Shown piece by piece: positions 1 to 6,512 of a stretch of 7,049 nt of DNA (positions are counted from its first letter, which is position 1; every line of letters starts with the position of its first letter). The stretch is taken from contig USCS01000079.1 in NCBI GenBank assembly GCA_900552875.1, forward strand, positions 1-7,049. Direction: 5' to 3'. A model generated the notes under the pieces. That model did no database searches and was not told the origin of the DNA. It worked only from the letters and a program-made list of their open reading frames with translations. Source of the DNA: an uncultured Collinsella sp. Lineage in GTDB: Bacteria > Actinomycetota > Coriobacteriia > Coriobacteriales > Coriobacteriaceae. The position numbers were made by a program, and so were the translations under genes.

Positions 1-357
1 TCCGCTGCCGTGCCGGTGGGCGTTATGTCGCTCCTGCTGACCGTGGGTTCTTTTGCCCTGGTGCACAGCGCCGTCGGTCAGACGGGCGGTACCCCGAGTG
101 CGCGCGGCGTCACTGTGGGCGCCTTCGCGCTCGTCATTAATGTGATCTACAGCATCATCTTGCTGTTTATGGGTTTGGAGACGAGCTTTGTTGTGGCGAT
201 CTTCGGCCATGCGCTGCCGTCCTCGATCCTGACGGGTCTGGTTGCCATTCCGTTTTTGATGTCCGGTGTCGTGCCGCAGTCCGGCTATGGATTCTCCGCA
301 CGTGGCGGACGCCAGACGGGTATGCGCTTTAAGCCCAAGACCCGCAAGCTCAAATAG
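1..357 (+). CDS. mreD: Probable rod shape-determining membrane protein MreD, C-terminal part (5' end outside window)
   Basis: The reading frame is open from base 1, so this is the last 118 residues of a longer protein. A GTG at base 10 lies in frame but has no ribosome binding site, so it is not taken as the start. Three hydrophobic segments are visible, at fragment residues of about 7-27, 36-59 and 70-92. A basic tail rich in Arg and Lys follows and should be cytoplasmic. MreD is a small multi-pass membrane protein of the elongasome that acts with MreC and MreB to position wall synthesis. No sharp motif identifies it here. The call rests on the hydrophobic pattern, the proline-containing last helix, and its place 13 bases before PBP2 and RodA genes, matching the common order mreB-mreC-mreD-mrdA-rodA. 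It could be another small membrane protein, and the mreC end that would confirm it is not in view. Confidence 0.62.
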   Translation, partial: SAAVPVGVMSLLLTVGSFALVHSAVGQTGGTPSARGVTVGAFALVINVIYSIILLFMGLETSFVVAIFGHALPSSILTGLVAIPFLMSGVVPQSGYGFSARGGRQTGMRFKPKTRKLK

Positions 358-363
358 GGGAGG
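357..363 (+). promoter_or_regulatory. Ribosome binding site of the PBP2 gene, overlapping the upstream stop
   Basis: GGGGAGG lies 7 bases before the ATG at 371. Its first G is the last base of the TAG stop of the preceding gene. It supports ATG 371 as the PBP2 start, and therefore the unusual N-terminal membrane segment of that protein. The overlap suggests translational coupling. Confidence 0.75.
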
Positions 364-370
364 CCCGTAG

Positions 371-2440
371 ATGTCTTCCCAGTTGACGGTTATTATCGCC
401 GGTATCGTGCTGGTTGTGGCCATCGTGGTCGCGCTGGTCATCATGCGTCGTGGCGATTCCCGTTTTACCTACGATACGCAGCATGGAACGGCCCCGCGCG
501 CCACCGAGGGCGAGGGCAATACCGCGGCGACCGCCTTTAAGGGCCGCTTTTCCATCCTCACCACGGGCGTAGGCGCGATGTTTGCGGCGCTTGCCATCAA
601 GCTGTGGGGCATGCAGATGGTCTCGTCGGACTATTACGAGAAGCAGGCCAATAGTAATCAGACTCGTACCGTTACCACACCCGCTGTGCGCGGCCGCATC
701 CTCGACCGCAATGGCGTGGCGCTTGTCCAGAATCGTCCCTCACTTGCTGTCGTGGCCTACCGCGACCTTGCCGAGGATGAGGTTTTAGTTCGCCATCTTG
801 CCAACGTGCTCGGTATGCCCTACGTGGCGGTTCTGCGCAATATCCAGGACAATACAGAGGGCGCCCAGAGCCTGCATACCATCGCGACGGACGTCCGCCG
901 CTCCACGGTTGCCTATATTCAGGAGCACGCCGGCGAGTTCCCGGGCGTCAAGATTGCCGAGCGTACCGAGCGCCAGTATCCGTATGGCGAGACGGCATGC
1001 CATATCTTGGGCTATACCGGCACCATTACCTCCGAGCAGCTCGAGGCTCAGAATAAGAAAACCTCTGGCGATGATGATGCTTCTGCTGGCAAGATTACGT
1101 ACCAGTCGGGCGATATCGTGGGCCAGGCGGGCGTTGAGAGCTACTACGAAAACCTGCTGCAGGGTATTCGTGGCGAGCAGACCGTCAAGGTCGATGCCTC
1201 GGGCAATGTGACCGGTCAGGCCGGTGCCGTGCCCGCGAAGGCCGGCTCCGACATTAAGCTCACGCTCGACCTTAAGATCCAACAGGCCTGTGAGACGGCG
1301 CTGGCGAGCGCTATCGAGCTTGCCAAGACCACTGGTTACAGTAATGCCGGCAACGGCGCCGTGGTGTGTCTCGATCCCAACAATGGCGAGATCCTGGGCA
1401 TGGCGAGCCAGCCCAAGTTCGATCCGTCTGTCTTTATCGGTGGTGTCTCAAATGACGTGTGGACCGAGCTCAATGATGACAAGGGTTCGCACCCGCTGCT
1501 CAACCGCGCCATTAGCGGACAGTACATGTCGGCCTCGACCATCAAGCCGCTCTCGGCACTGGCCGGTCTTGAGTTTGGAACCTACACTTCAACGCAGACA
1601 ACCAACTGCACGGGCTATTGGACGGGCCTGGGCAAGGCTTGGGGCAAGCGCTGCTGGCTGACGTCTGGCCACGGCACCATGACGCTGCAGTCGGGTATCG
1701 CCAACTCGTGCGACCCCGTCTTCTATGACATGGGCAAGGCGTTCTTTTATGACGAGCAACATTCCGAGGGCCTGCAGGAGGTCTTTCGTCGCTGGGGCCT
1801 AGGCAAGACCTGCGGTATCGATCTGCCGAGTGAGGGCGCGGGCCGTATTCCCGATGCCGAGTGGAAAGAGTCGTACTTCACCGACGCCTCTGCCGAGGAC
1901 CGCAAGTGGAATGCCGGCGATATGACCAACATTGCTATCGGCCAGGGCGACATCCTGGTGACGCCCCTGCAGATGGCGTGCGCCTATATGGGTCTTGCCA
2001 ACGGCGGCAAACAGTACGTGCCTCACGTGTTTTTGTCTGCCGTGTCGCGCGATGGCGACGGCGATGCCTATAAGTACAACGGCAAGGGCAAGAAGAAGCG
2101 CCTGGAGGCCAAGATCAACAGCGATTCGGATTTGGCTCTTGTTCGCAACGGTATGCACGACGTGATTTATACGGCATCGACGTCCCTGGCGGCGCACTTT
2201 GGCACCCTGACGCCGCAGGTATACGGCAAGTCGGGCACGGGCGAGAAAAGTGGCGAGGACGAATACGCGTGGTTCTGCGCCTATGCACCGGCCGATGATC
2301 CCAAGTATGTCATCGCTACTGTCCTAGAGCAGGGCGGCGGCGGCTCAGATACCGCGATGCATGTCGTGCGCGACGTGCTCGGCGTGATTTATGACGAGCC
2401 CGATACCTCTTCGGCCTCGGGCGATTCTTCGGTTCGATAG
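371..2440 (+). CDS. mrdA: Penicillin-binding protein 2 (class B transpeptidase of the elongasome)
   Basis: This 689-residue class B penicillin-binding protein cross-links peptidoglycan on the outer face of the membrane and pairs with RodA. An early hydrophobic segment spans residues 5-25 and a second spans about 61-80. The N-terminal dimer/pedestal domain begins with the R107-G-R-I-L-D-R-N-G115 signature. A typical GQAGVE stretch (251-256) precedes the transpeptidase domain at about residue 300. The catalytic motifs are S389-T-I-K392 (S389 is the acyl-enzyme serine), S446-C-D448 and K620-S-G-T623. C413 and C428 sit in the Cys...CysTrp...GHG region common in PBP2 proteins. The start is supported by GGGGAGG 7 bases upstream. 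Odd points are the first membrane segment, which lies ahead of the usual single anchor, KSGT instead of the commoner KTGT, and two charged inserts (about 229-240 acidic, 568-580 basic). The family is certain. MrdA rather than FtsI is inferred from the RodA neighbour. Confidence 0.93.
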   Translation: MSSQLTVIIAGIVLVVAIVVALVIMRRGDSRFTYDTQHGTAPRATEGEGNTAATAFKGRFSILTTGVGAMFAALAIKLWGMQMVSSDYYEKQANSNQTRTVTTPAVRGRILDRNGVALVQNRPSLAVVAYRDLAEDEVLVRHLANVLGMPYVAVLRNIQDNTEGAQSLHTIATDVRRSTVAYIQEHAGEFPGVKIAERTERQYPYGETACHILGYTGTITSEQLEAQNKKTSGDDDASAGKITYQSGDIVGQAGVESYYENLLQGIRGEQTVKVDASGNVTGQAGAVPAKAGSDIKLTLDLKIQQACETALASAIELAKTTGYSNAGNGAVVCLDPNNGEILGMASQPKFDPSVFIGGVSNDVWTELNDDKGSHPLLNRAISGQYMSASTIKPLSALAGLEFGTYTSTQTTNCTGYWTGLGKAWGKRCWLTSGHGTMTLQSGIANSCDPVFYDMGKAFFYDEQHSEGLQEVFRRWGLGKTCGIDLPSEGAGRIPDAEWKESYFTDASAEDRKWNAGDMTNIAIGQGDILVTPLQMACAYMGLANGGKQYVPHVFLSAVSRDGDGDAYKYNGKGKKKRLEAKINSDSDLALVRNGMHDVIYTASTSLAAHFGTLTPQVYGKSGTGEKSGEDEYAWFCAYAPADDPKYVIATVLEQGGGGSDTAMHVVRDVLGVIYDEPDTSSASGDSSVR

Positions 2441-2444
2441 GAGG
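2439..2444 (+). promoter_or_regulatory. Consensus ribosome binding site of rodA
   Basis: A perfect AGGAGG lies 5 bases before the ATG at 2450. Its first two bases are the last two of the TAG stop of the PBP2 gene. It is the strongest ribosome binding site in the window, and the overlap should couple RodA synthesis to that of its PBP2 partner. Confidence 0.8.
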
Positions 2445-2449
2445 TTGCG

Positions 2450-3676
2450 ATGGATTTTTCTCCGGCGGATCTGTTCCGTTCAACCAAGACCGGCTCTCGC
2501 AGCAGCCTGGACCGCGTCAACAAGCAACTTTCGGCCTCGCGCGGCACGTTTCGCCAAAAGGTGCATATCGGTGTGCTCGTGGCTACTGTGGCGCTCGTCG
2601 CCTACGGTGCCATCATCATCTGGTCGGCTTCGCAGTTTAAGGCCGATGCCTCGTTCTCACGCCATCTGCTGGGAATCGGCATCGGGGCGGTGCTGGCGGT
2701 GTTGGTCTGGCGTACCGACTTGCGCGGTATTTCCAATTTCTCGACGGCGTTGCTCGTCATCGACCTGATCGTGATCTTCTCGCCCAAGATTCCGGGCCTG
2801 TCCTATACGGGCGGTCTGGGCATGACGGGCTGGATCAAGATTCCCGGTATCGGCTTGACATTCCAGCCGGTTGAGCTTGCCAAGCTCATCACCATCTTCT
2901 TCATCGCCACGCTTGGCTCGCAGTACAACGGGCGCATCGATACTGTCCGCGACTACGTCAAGCTCTGCGGCATGCTGTCCATTCCGTTTTTGGCCGTTGT
3001 CGCCATGGGCGACCTGGGCTCGGGCCTGGTCGTGCTTGTTTCGGGCGCCATCGTCATCTGCATGAGCGGTGCACGCCGCGAATGGGTGCTGTCGACTCTG
3101 GCCCTGCTCGTGGGCTTGGTGGCCCTCGTTCTGGCGCTCGATTCGGTCTTTGATTCGTTGCTTGGCCACGATGTGCTTATCAAGCAGTATCAGATGAACC
3201 GTCTGACGGTCTTTATCGACCCCGATAATGCCGATTCGGACGATGCCTACAACCTGCAGCAGTCGCTTATCGCCGTTGGCTCGGGTGGCTTCTTTGGTAA
3301 GGGTTTGGGCCATGCGACGCAGTCGGCCGGCGGCTTTCTGCCTGAGTTCCACACCGACTTCGTCTTCGCCTTTCTGTCCGAGACCTTTGGCTTTTGCGGC
3401 TCCTTTTTGCTCCTGTGCCTCTACGTACTGCTCATCTTCTCGACGATCCGCGTTGCTTTTAAGTGTGAGTCCCTGTTTTTGCGTCTTTCGTGTGTTGGCA
3501 TCGTTGGCATGTGGGCGTTCCAGACCTTCGAAAACATCGGCATGTGCATCGGCATGATGCCGATTACCGGTATTCCGCTACCGTTTATTAGCTTCGGTTC
3601 GTCTTCGATGATGATTCAGCTGCTGACGGTGGGTATCGTACAATCCATATGGCGGCATCGTTCGGGCGCCGCGTAA
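2450..3676 (+). CDS. rodA: RodA, SEDS-family peptidoglycan glycosyltransferase
   Basis: This 408-residue integral membrane protein should polymerise lipid II into glycan strands as the partner of the PBP2 encoded just upstream. After a basic cytoplasmic N-terminus of about 37 residues, roughly ten hydrophobic segments are visible (about 38-60, 70-87, 96-112, 139-156, 171-186, 188-206, 213-230, 312-333, 345-365 and 376-400). SEDS signatures are clear: Q139-P-V-E142 near the end of an extracellular loop, then the large loop (about 232-300) with R251 and DPDN (257-260), the L-P-E-F-H-T-D-F stretch with D303 matching the catalytic aspartate of RodA/FtsW, and the NIGM...P-I-T-G-I-P-L-P-F...S-F-G-S-S-S region (362-386). 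The start has AGGAGG 5 bases upstream. RodA is chosen over FtsW because the gene follows a PBP2 gene and a probable mreD. QPVE replaces the usual QPSE. Confidence 0.93.
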   Translation: MDFSPADLFRSTKTGSRSSLDRVNKQLSASRGTFRQKVHIGVLVATVALVAYGAIIIWSASQFKADASFSRHLLGIGIGAVLAVLVWRTDLRGISNFSTALLVIDLIVIFSPKIPGLSYTGGLGMTGWIKIPGIGLTFQPVELAKLITIFFIATLGSQYNGRIDTVRDYVKLCGMLSIPFLAVVAMGDLGSGLVVLVSGAIVICMSGARREWVLSTLALLVGLVALVLALDSVFDSLLGHDVLIKQYQMNRLTVFIDPDNADSDDAYNLQQSLIAVGSGGFFGKGLGHATQSAGGFLPEFHTDFVFAFLSETFGFCGSFLLLCLYVLLIFSTIRVAFKCESLFLRLSCVGIVGMWAFQTFENIGMCIGMMPITGIPLPFISFGSSSMMIQLLTVGIVQSIWRHRSGAA

Positions 3677-3681
3677 CCGCT

Positions 3682-3688
3682 GGAGGGG
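3682..3688 (+). promoter_or_regulatory. Ribosome binding site of the DUF697-like gene
   Basis: GGAGGGG lies 6 bases before the ATG at 3695, inside the 18-base gap after rodA. It fixes the start of the downstream gene. Unlike the sites at 357, 2439 and 4623, it does not overlap the upstream stop codon. Confidence 0.75.
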
Positions 3689-3694
3689 TTTGCT

Positions 3695-4624
3695 ATGAAA
3701 ATTCCCGTAGATAAGCTGACCCGCGCTTTTAAGATGGGCGCGTCCGTTAAGAAGGATTCCGATACGCCGGTGCGCGTCTCGGTCTATCTGGATTCGTCCG
3801 CCTCGCGCTTTCTGGCCGAGACGGTGCGTGACGCCTTTGTGCCGCAGACGACCTCGGGCATTGTGCGCGTCGAGCGTCTGGGGGAGGAGCGAATTGCTCC
3901 AAAGACCGATACCGATGTGGTGCTGGTGCTCTCGTGTGGTTCCGACCGCTTGGAGAGTGCCGTGCAGGAGCTCGTGATCGCCGGCGCGCCCGTGTGCGTG
4001 CTTGCCGAGTCTGCTGTGGAGGTGCCGTTTATCGAGGAGTCCACGCCCATGCTCGGCGTGGTAGCGGCAACCGATAAGACGTATCTGCTCGAGACGCTTG
4101 CCGGCTGGATTCTCGATCGCACCGACAAGGAAACGGCTTTTGCGGCGAACTTTGCCTTCATGCGCATCGCGGCGGCCAACCGTATCATCACCTCGTGCGC
4201 GCTCACCAATATGACGACCGGTGCACTGGTGTTTTTGCCGGGCGCCGATTATCCCGTTATGGCGCTGGCGCAGGTGGGCATGCTCTTTGAGCTCGCTGCC
4301 GTCTTTGGACGCGGCATTAAGCCTGAGCGCGGCTACGAGGTCGCCGGCGTGCTTGCCGGCGGTCTTGTGATCCGCGCGGTCACCCGCGCGCTCGTCAAGC
4401 AGACGCCGCATATTGGGTTTGCCGTCAAGGCGCTCACTGCTGCCGCGGGCACCTATGGCATGGGCCGTGCGCTCGTTTCGCTCTACGAGCGCGATGTCGA
4501 CTACAGCCGTGCCAACGAGGTGGTCACTGCCACGTTCTCCCGCGTTCGCGATCTGGTGACCACGGTCGCGGGCGCTACTCGTCCCATGGCGTCCTATCAG
4601 GACGCATCAGATCTCGCTGCTTAG
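3695..4624 (+). CDS. Uncharacterised protein with DUF697-like C-terminal half
   Basis: This 309-residue protein has no established function. Its N-terminal half alternates hydrophobic strands and helices, as in a Rossmann or GTPase-like fold: RVSVYLD (27-33), DVVLVLS (74-80), PVCVLAE (99-105) and MLGVVAATD (119-127). No GxxxxGK[ST] P-loop or NKxD motif is present. The C-terminal half (about 148-265) contains small-residue-rich hydrophobic helices, including ADYPVMALAQVGMLFELAAV (184-203) and the ALTAAAGTYGMGRALVSLY region (246-264). This resembles DUF697, a membrane-associated domain often found with or fused to GTPases (YcjF-type). It has no signal peptide, so it is probably cytoplasmic or on the inner membrane face. 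The start has GGAGGGG 6 bases upstream. It lies 18 bases after rodA and 10 bases before the radical SAM gene, so it is co-transcribed with wall-elongation genes. The DUF697 assignment is from pattern recognition and is moderately sure. Any role in wall synthesis is inference from position. Confidence 0.72.
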   Translation: MKIPVDKLTRAFKMGASVKKDSDTPVRVSVYLDSSASRFLAETVRDAFVPQTTSGIVRVERLGEERIAPKTDTDVVLVLSCGSDRLESAVQELVIAGAPVCVLAESAVEVPFIEESTPMLGVVAATDKTYLLETLAGWILDRTDKETAFAANFAFMRIAAANRIITSCALTNMTTGALVFLPGADYPVMALAQVGMLFELAAVFGRGIKPERGYEVAGVLAGGLVIRAVTRALVKQTPHIGFAVKALTAAAGTYGMGRALVSLYERDVDYSRANEVVTATFSRVRDLVTTVAGATRPMASYQDASDLAA

Positions 4625-4627
4625 GGG
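4623..4627 (+). promoter_or_regulatory. Ribosome binding site supporting a TTG start
   Basis: AGGGG lies 7 bases before the TTG at 4635, and its first two bases belong to the TAG stop of the preceding gene. There is no ATG or GTG in frame near the beginning of the radical SAM gene, and the conserved K-P-S-R-Y start of the family follows about 20 residues in. This site therefore decides for TTG. Confidence 0.65.
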
Positions 4628-4634
4628 TTTTCCG

Positions 4635-6512
4635 TTGCGCGTTGCATACCAAGACTGTTTTCATTTAATTGAGCCGCTGCTCGCCAAGGTCGAGAAGCCG
4701 AGCCGCTATATCGATCACGAGTGGGGTACGCTTTCCAAGGCCGATGCCGACTACCGTTGCTGCCTGATCTACCCGGATGTGTACGAGGTTGGTCTGCCCA
4801 ACCAGGGCATCGCCATCCTCTACAACATCCTTAACCAGGCCGAGGGCATCTCCTGCGAGCGCGGCTATGTGCCGTGGCCAGATATGGGTGACGCCATGCG
4901 CGAGGCGGGCATTCCGCTGCTGTCGCTCGAGGGTGCAGCGCCGGTCGCTTCGTTTGATATTGTCGGCTTGCATGTGCCGCACGAGATGGCGGTGACGAAC
5001 TTCCTCGAGGCACTCGACCTCGCTGGTATTCCGCTGTTAGCGGCCGACCGAGGCGAAGACGACCCCATCATCATCGCCGGCGGTCCCTCGGTGTACAACC
5101 CCGAGCCGTACGCGGCCTTCTTCGATGCCGTCCTCATCGGTGAGGGAGAGGAATCGCTGCTCGAGACCTGCCAGCTGCATCGTCGCCTGCGTGACGAAGG
5201 AGTCCCGCGCGCGCAGATTGTCGAGCAGCTTGCATCCATTGCCGGCAACTACGTGCCGTCGCTCTATGAGGTGCGTCACGACGCGCCCTGCTCGCCGCAC
5301 GGCTACACCGTGCCGCGTGAGGGTAAGGATGCGCCGACTGTGGTCTACAAGCGCGTCGTCGAGGATTTCGGCGCCACGAATCCGCTGTCGCAGTCGTGCG
5401 TGCCCTATGCGCAGCTGGTTCACGACCGCCTGTCTATCGAGATCCTGCGCGGCTGTGCCCGCGGCTGTCGTTTTTGCCAGGCTGGCATGACGTATCGCCC
5501 GGTGCGCGAGCGCTCGGCCGACCAGATCGTCTCGTCGGTGATTCAGGGTCTGGAAAAGACTGGCTATGACGAGGTGTCGCTGACCTCGCTCTCCACGACC
5601 GACCACTCCTGCATTCGCGACGTGCTCGGCAGGCTCAACCGTCGCCTGGAGGATACGGGTATTCGCGTGTCTATTCCGTCGCAGCGCCTGGATTCGTTTG
5701 GCGTGGATATGGCCGAGTCGGTTGCCGGCGAAAAGAAGGGCGGCCTGACGTTCGCGCCCGAGGCCGGCAGCCAGCGCATGCGCGACATCATTAACAAAAA
5801 CGTGACCGAGGAGGACCTGGACCGTGCGGCCAAGGCGGCCTTCGAGGCCGGCTGGAACCGCATGAAGCTCTACTTTATGATGGGCCTTCCCGGCGAGCGC
5901 GACGAGGACATCGTGGCCATCGCCAGCCTGGCCGATCATGTGCTGGAGCTCGGTCGTTCCGTGGTGCCCAAGGCTCGTCGCGGCTCGATCTCGGTGTCCA
6001 TCTCGGTTTCGGTCTTTATCCCCAAGGCTGCCACGCCGTTCCAGTGGTGCCCGCAGCTCGACTACGACGACGTCAAGCGTCGCCAGAAGTTGCTTATCAC
6101 GAGCGTTCGCAACCGTGCCGTCCGCGTGCATTACCACGATGCCGAGACCTCGCTCATCGAGGCCGCGCTGTCCCGCGCCGGTCGCGACATGACGCCCGTC
6201 ATCATCGATGCTTGGCGCTCGGGCTCTCGCTTTGACGCCTGGGTAGAGCATTTCTCGCTCGATAACTGGAAGGAGGCTGCTGCCAAAAACGGCATCGACC
6301 TCAATGAGCTCGTGCACCTGCCCTACGAGTTGGACTGGCGCCTGCCGTGGGAGCATGTGAGCCCCGGCTGCACGCGCGGCTTCCTCGAGCGCGAGTACCG
6401 TCGCTCGCTCGAGGGCGTCACGACTCCCGACTGCACCCGTACGTCGTGCACCGGCTGCGGGATCTGCCCCACGCTCCACGCCAAGAATGTATTGATGGGT
6501 GATCGCGCATGA
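4635..6512 (+). CDS. Radical SAM protein, TIGR03960-type, function unknown
   Basis: This 625-residue protein begins with KPSRYIDHEW (21-30), then a B12-binding-domain-like region (about 43-175) with PDVYEVG (47-53), FDIVGLHVPHEMAVTNFL (107-124), AGGPSVYNPEP (148-158) and GEGEES (169-174). No DxHxxG cobalamin-ligating motif is present. The radical SAM domain follows with C274-x3-C278-x2-C281 for the 4Fe-4S cluster that cleaves S-adenosylmethionine, then FAPEAGSQRMRDIINK (373-388), which is strongly conserved in B12-domain/radical SAM enzymes, and FMMGLPGE (414-421). A last cluster, C600, C605, C608 and C611 in a TPDC...CTGCGIC context, may bind a metal or second cluster. The start is TTG with AGGGG 7 bases upstream. 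The gene sits 10 bases after the DUF697-like gene and overlaps the DUF2344 gene by four bases. Some bacteria fuse these last two. Substrate and reaction are unknown. An oddity is a 12-base in-frame near-duplication at 5988-6011. Confidence 0.88.
   Translation: MRVAYQDCFHLIEPLLAKVEKPSRYIDHEWGTLSKADADYRCCLIYPDVYEVGLPNQGIAILYNILNQAEGISCERGYVPWPDMGDAMREAGIPLLSLEGAAPVASFDIVGLHVPHEMAVTNFLEALDLAGIPLLAADRGEDDPIIIAGGPSVYNPEPYAAFFDAVLIGEGEESLLETCQLHRRLRDEGVPRAQIVEQLASIAGNYVPSLYEVRHDAPCSPHGYTVPREGKDAPTVVYKRVVEDFGATNPLSQSCVPYAQLVHDRLSIEILRGCARGCRFCQAGMTYRPVRERSADQIVSSVIQGLEKTGYDEVSLTSLSTTDHSCIRDVLGRLNRRLEDTGIRVSIPSQRLDSFGVDMAESVAGEKKGGLTFAPEAGSQRMRDIINKNVTEEDLDRAAKAAFEAGWNRMKLYFMMGLPGERDEDIVAIASLADHVLELGRSVVPKARRGSISVSISVSVFIPKAATPFQWCPQLDYDDVKRRQKLLITSVRNRAVRVHYHDAETSLIEAALSRAGRDMTPVIIDAWRSGSRFDAWVEHFSLDNWKEAAAKNGIDLNELVHLPYELDWRLPWEHVSPGCTRGFLEREYRRSLEGVTTPDCTRTSCTGCGICPTLHAKNVLMGDRA
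6498..6504 (+). promoter_or_regulatory. Likely extended ribosome binding site inside the radical SAM gene
   Basis: GGTGATC lies 4 bases before the ATG at 6509. It can pair with the GATCACC part of a standard 16S rRNA tail, giving about the usual distance if GGAGG is taken as the reference position. With the ATGA overlap it fits re-initiation by ribosomes ending the radical SAM frame. Pairing with this organism's own 16S tail is assumed. Confidence 0.45.

Noticed and set aside
10..12. GTG as the true start of the first gene
   Set aside because: The frame is open upstream to base 1, no ribosome binding site is visible, and a full MreD would be longer. The gene is better read as cut by the window edge.
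2657..3352. A 231-codon minus-strand open frame inside rodA
   Set aside because: It is highly charged and Gln/His-rich, opposite membrane segments of RodA, as expected of a shadow frame.
3578..4411. A 277-codon minus-strand open frame across the end of rodA and most of the DUF697-like gene
   Set aside because: It spans two real plus-strand genes and their gap, has Arg/His-rich low-complexity composition, and resembles no known family.
4642..4669. Possible internal promoter, TTGCAT and TTTAAT separated by 16 bases, in the AT-richer start of the radical SAM gene
   Set aside because: Both boxes match the consensus only weakly and lie inside the coding region just after the start. Low GC near a TTG start is more simply explained by a need for an open mRNA structure.
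5037..6479. A 480-codon open frame on the minus strand opposite the radical SAM gene
   Set aside because: It lies entirely within a well-supported plus-strand gene with conserved motifs. Its Arg/Ala/Gly/His-rich translation is what the reverse of a GC-rich codon pattern gives, and it shows no recognisable domain.
6509..6512. A frameshift splitting a fused radical SAM-DUF2344 gene
   Set aside because: The first frame ends right after a complete four-cysteine C-terminal cluster, and the second has its own ATG with an upstream pairing site. Two-gene forms are normal for this family.
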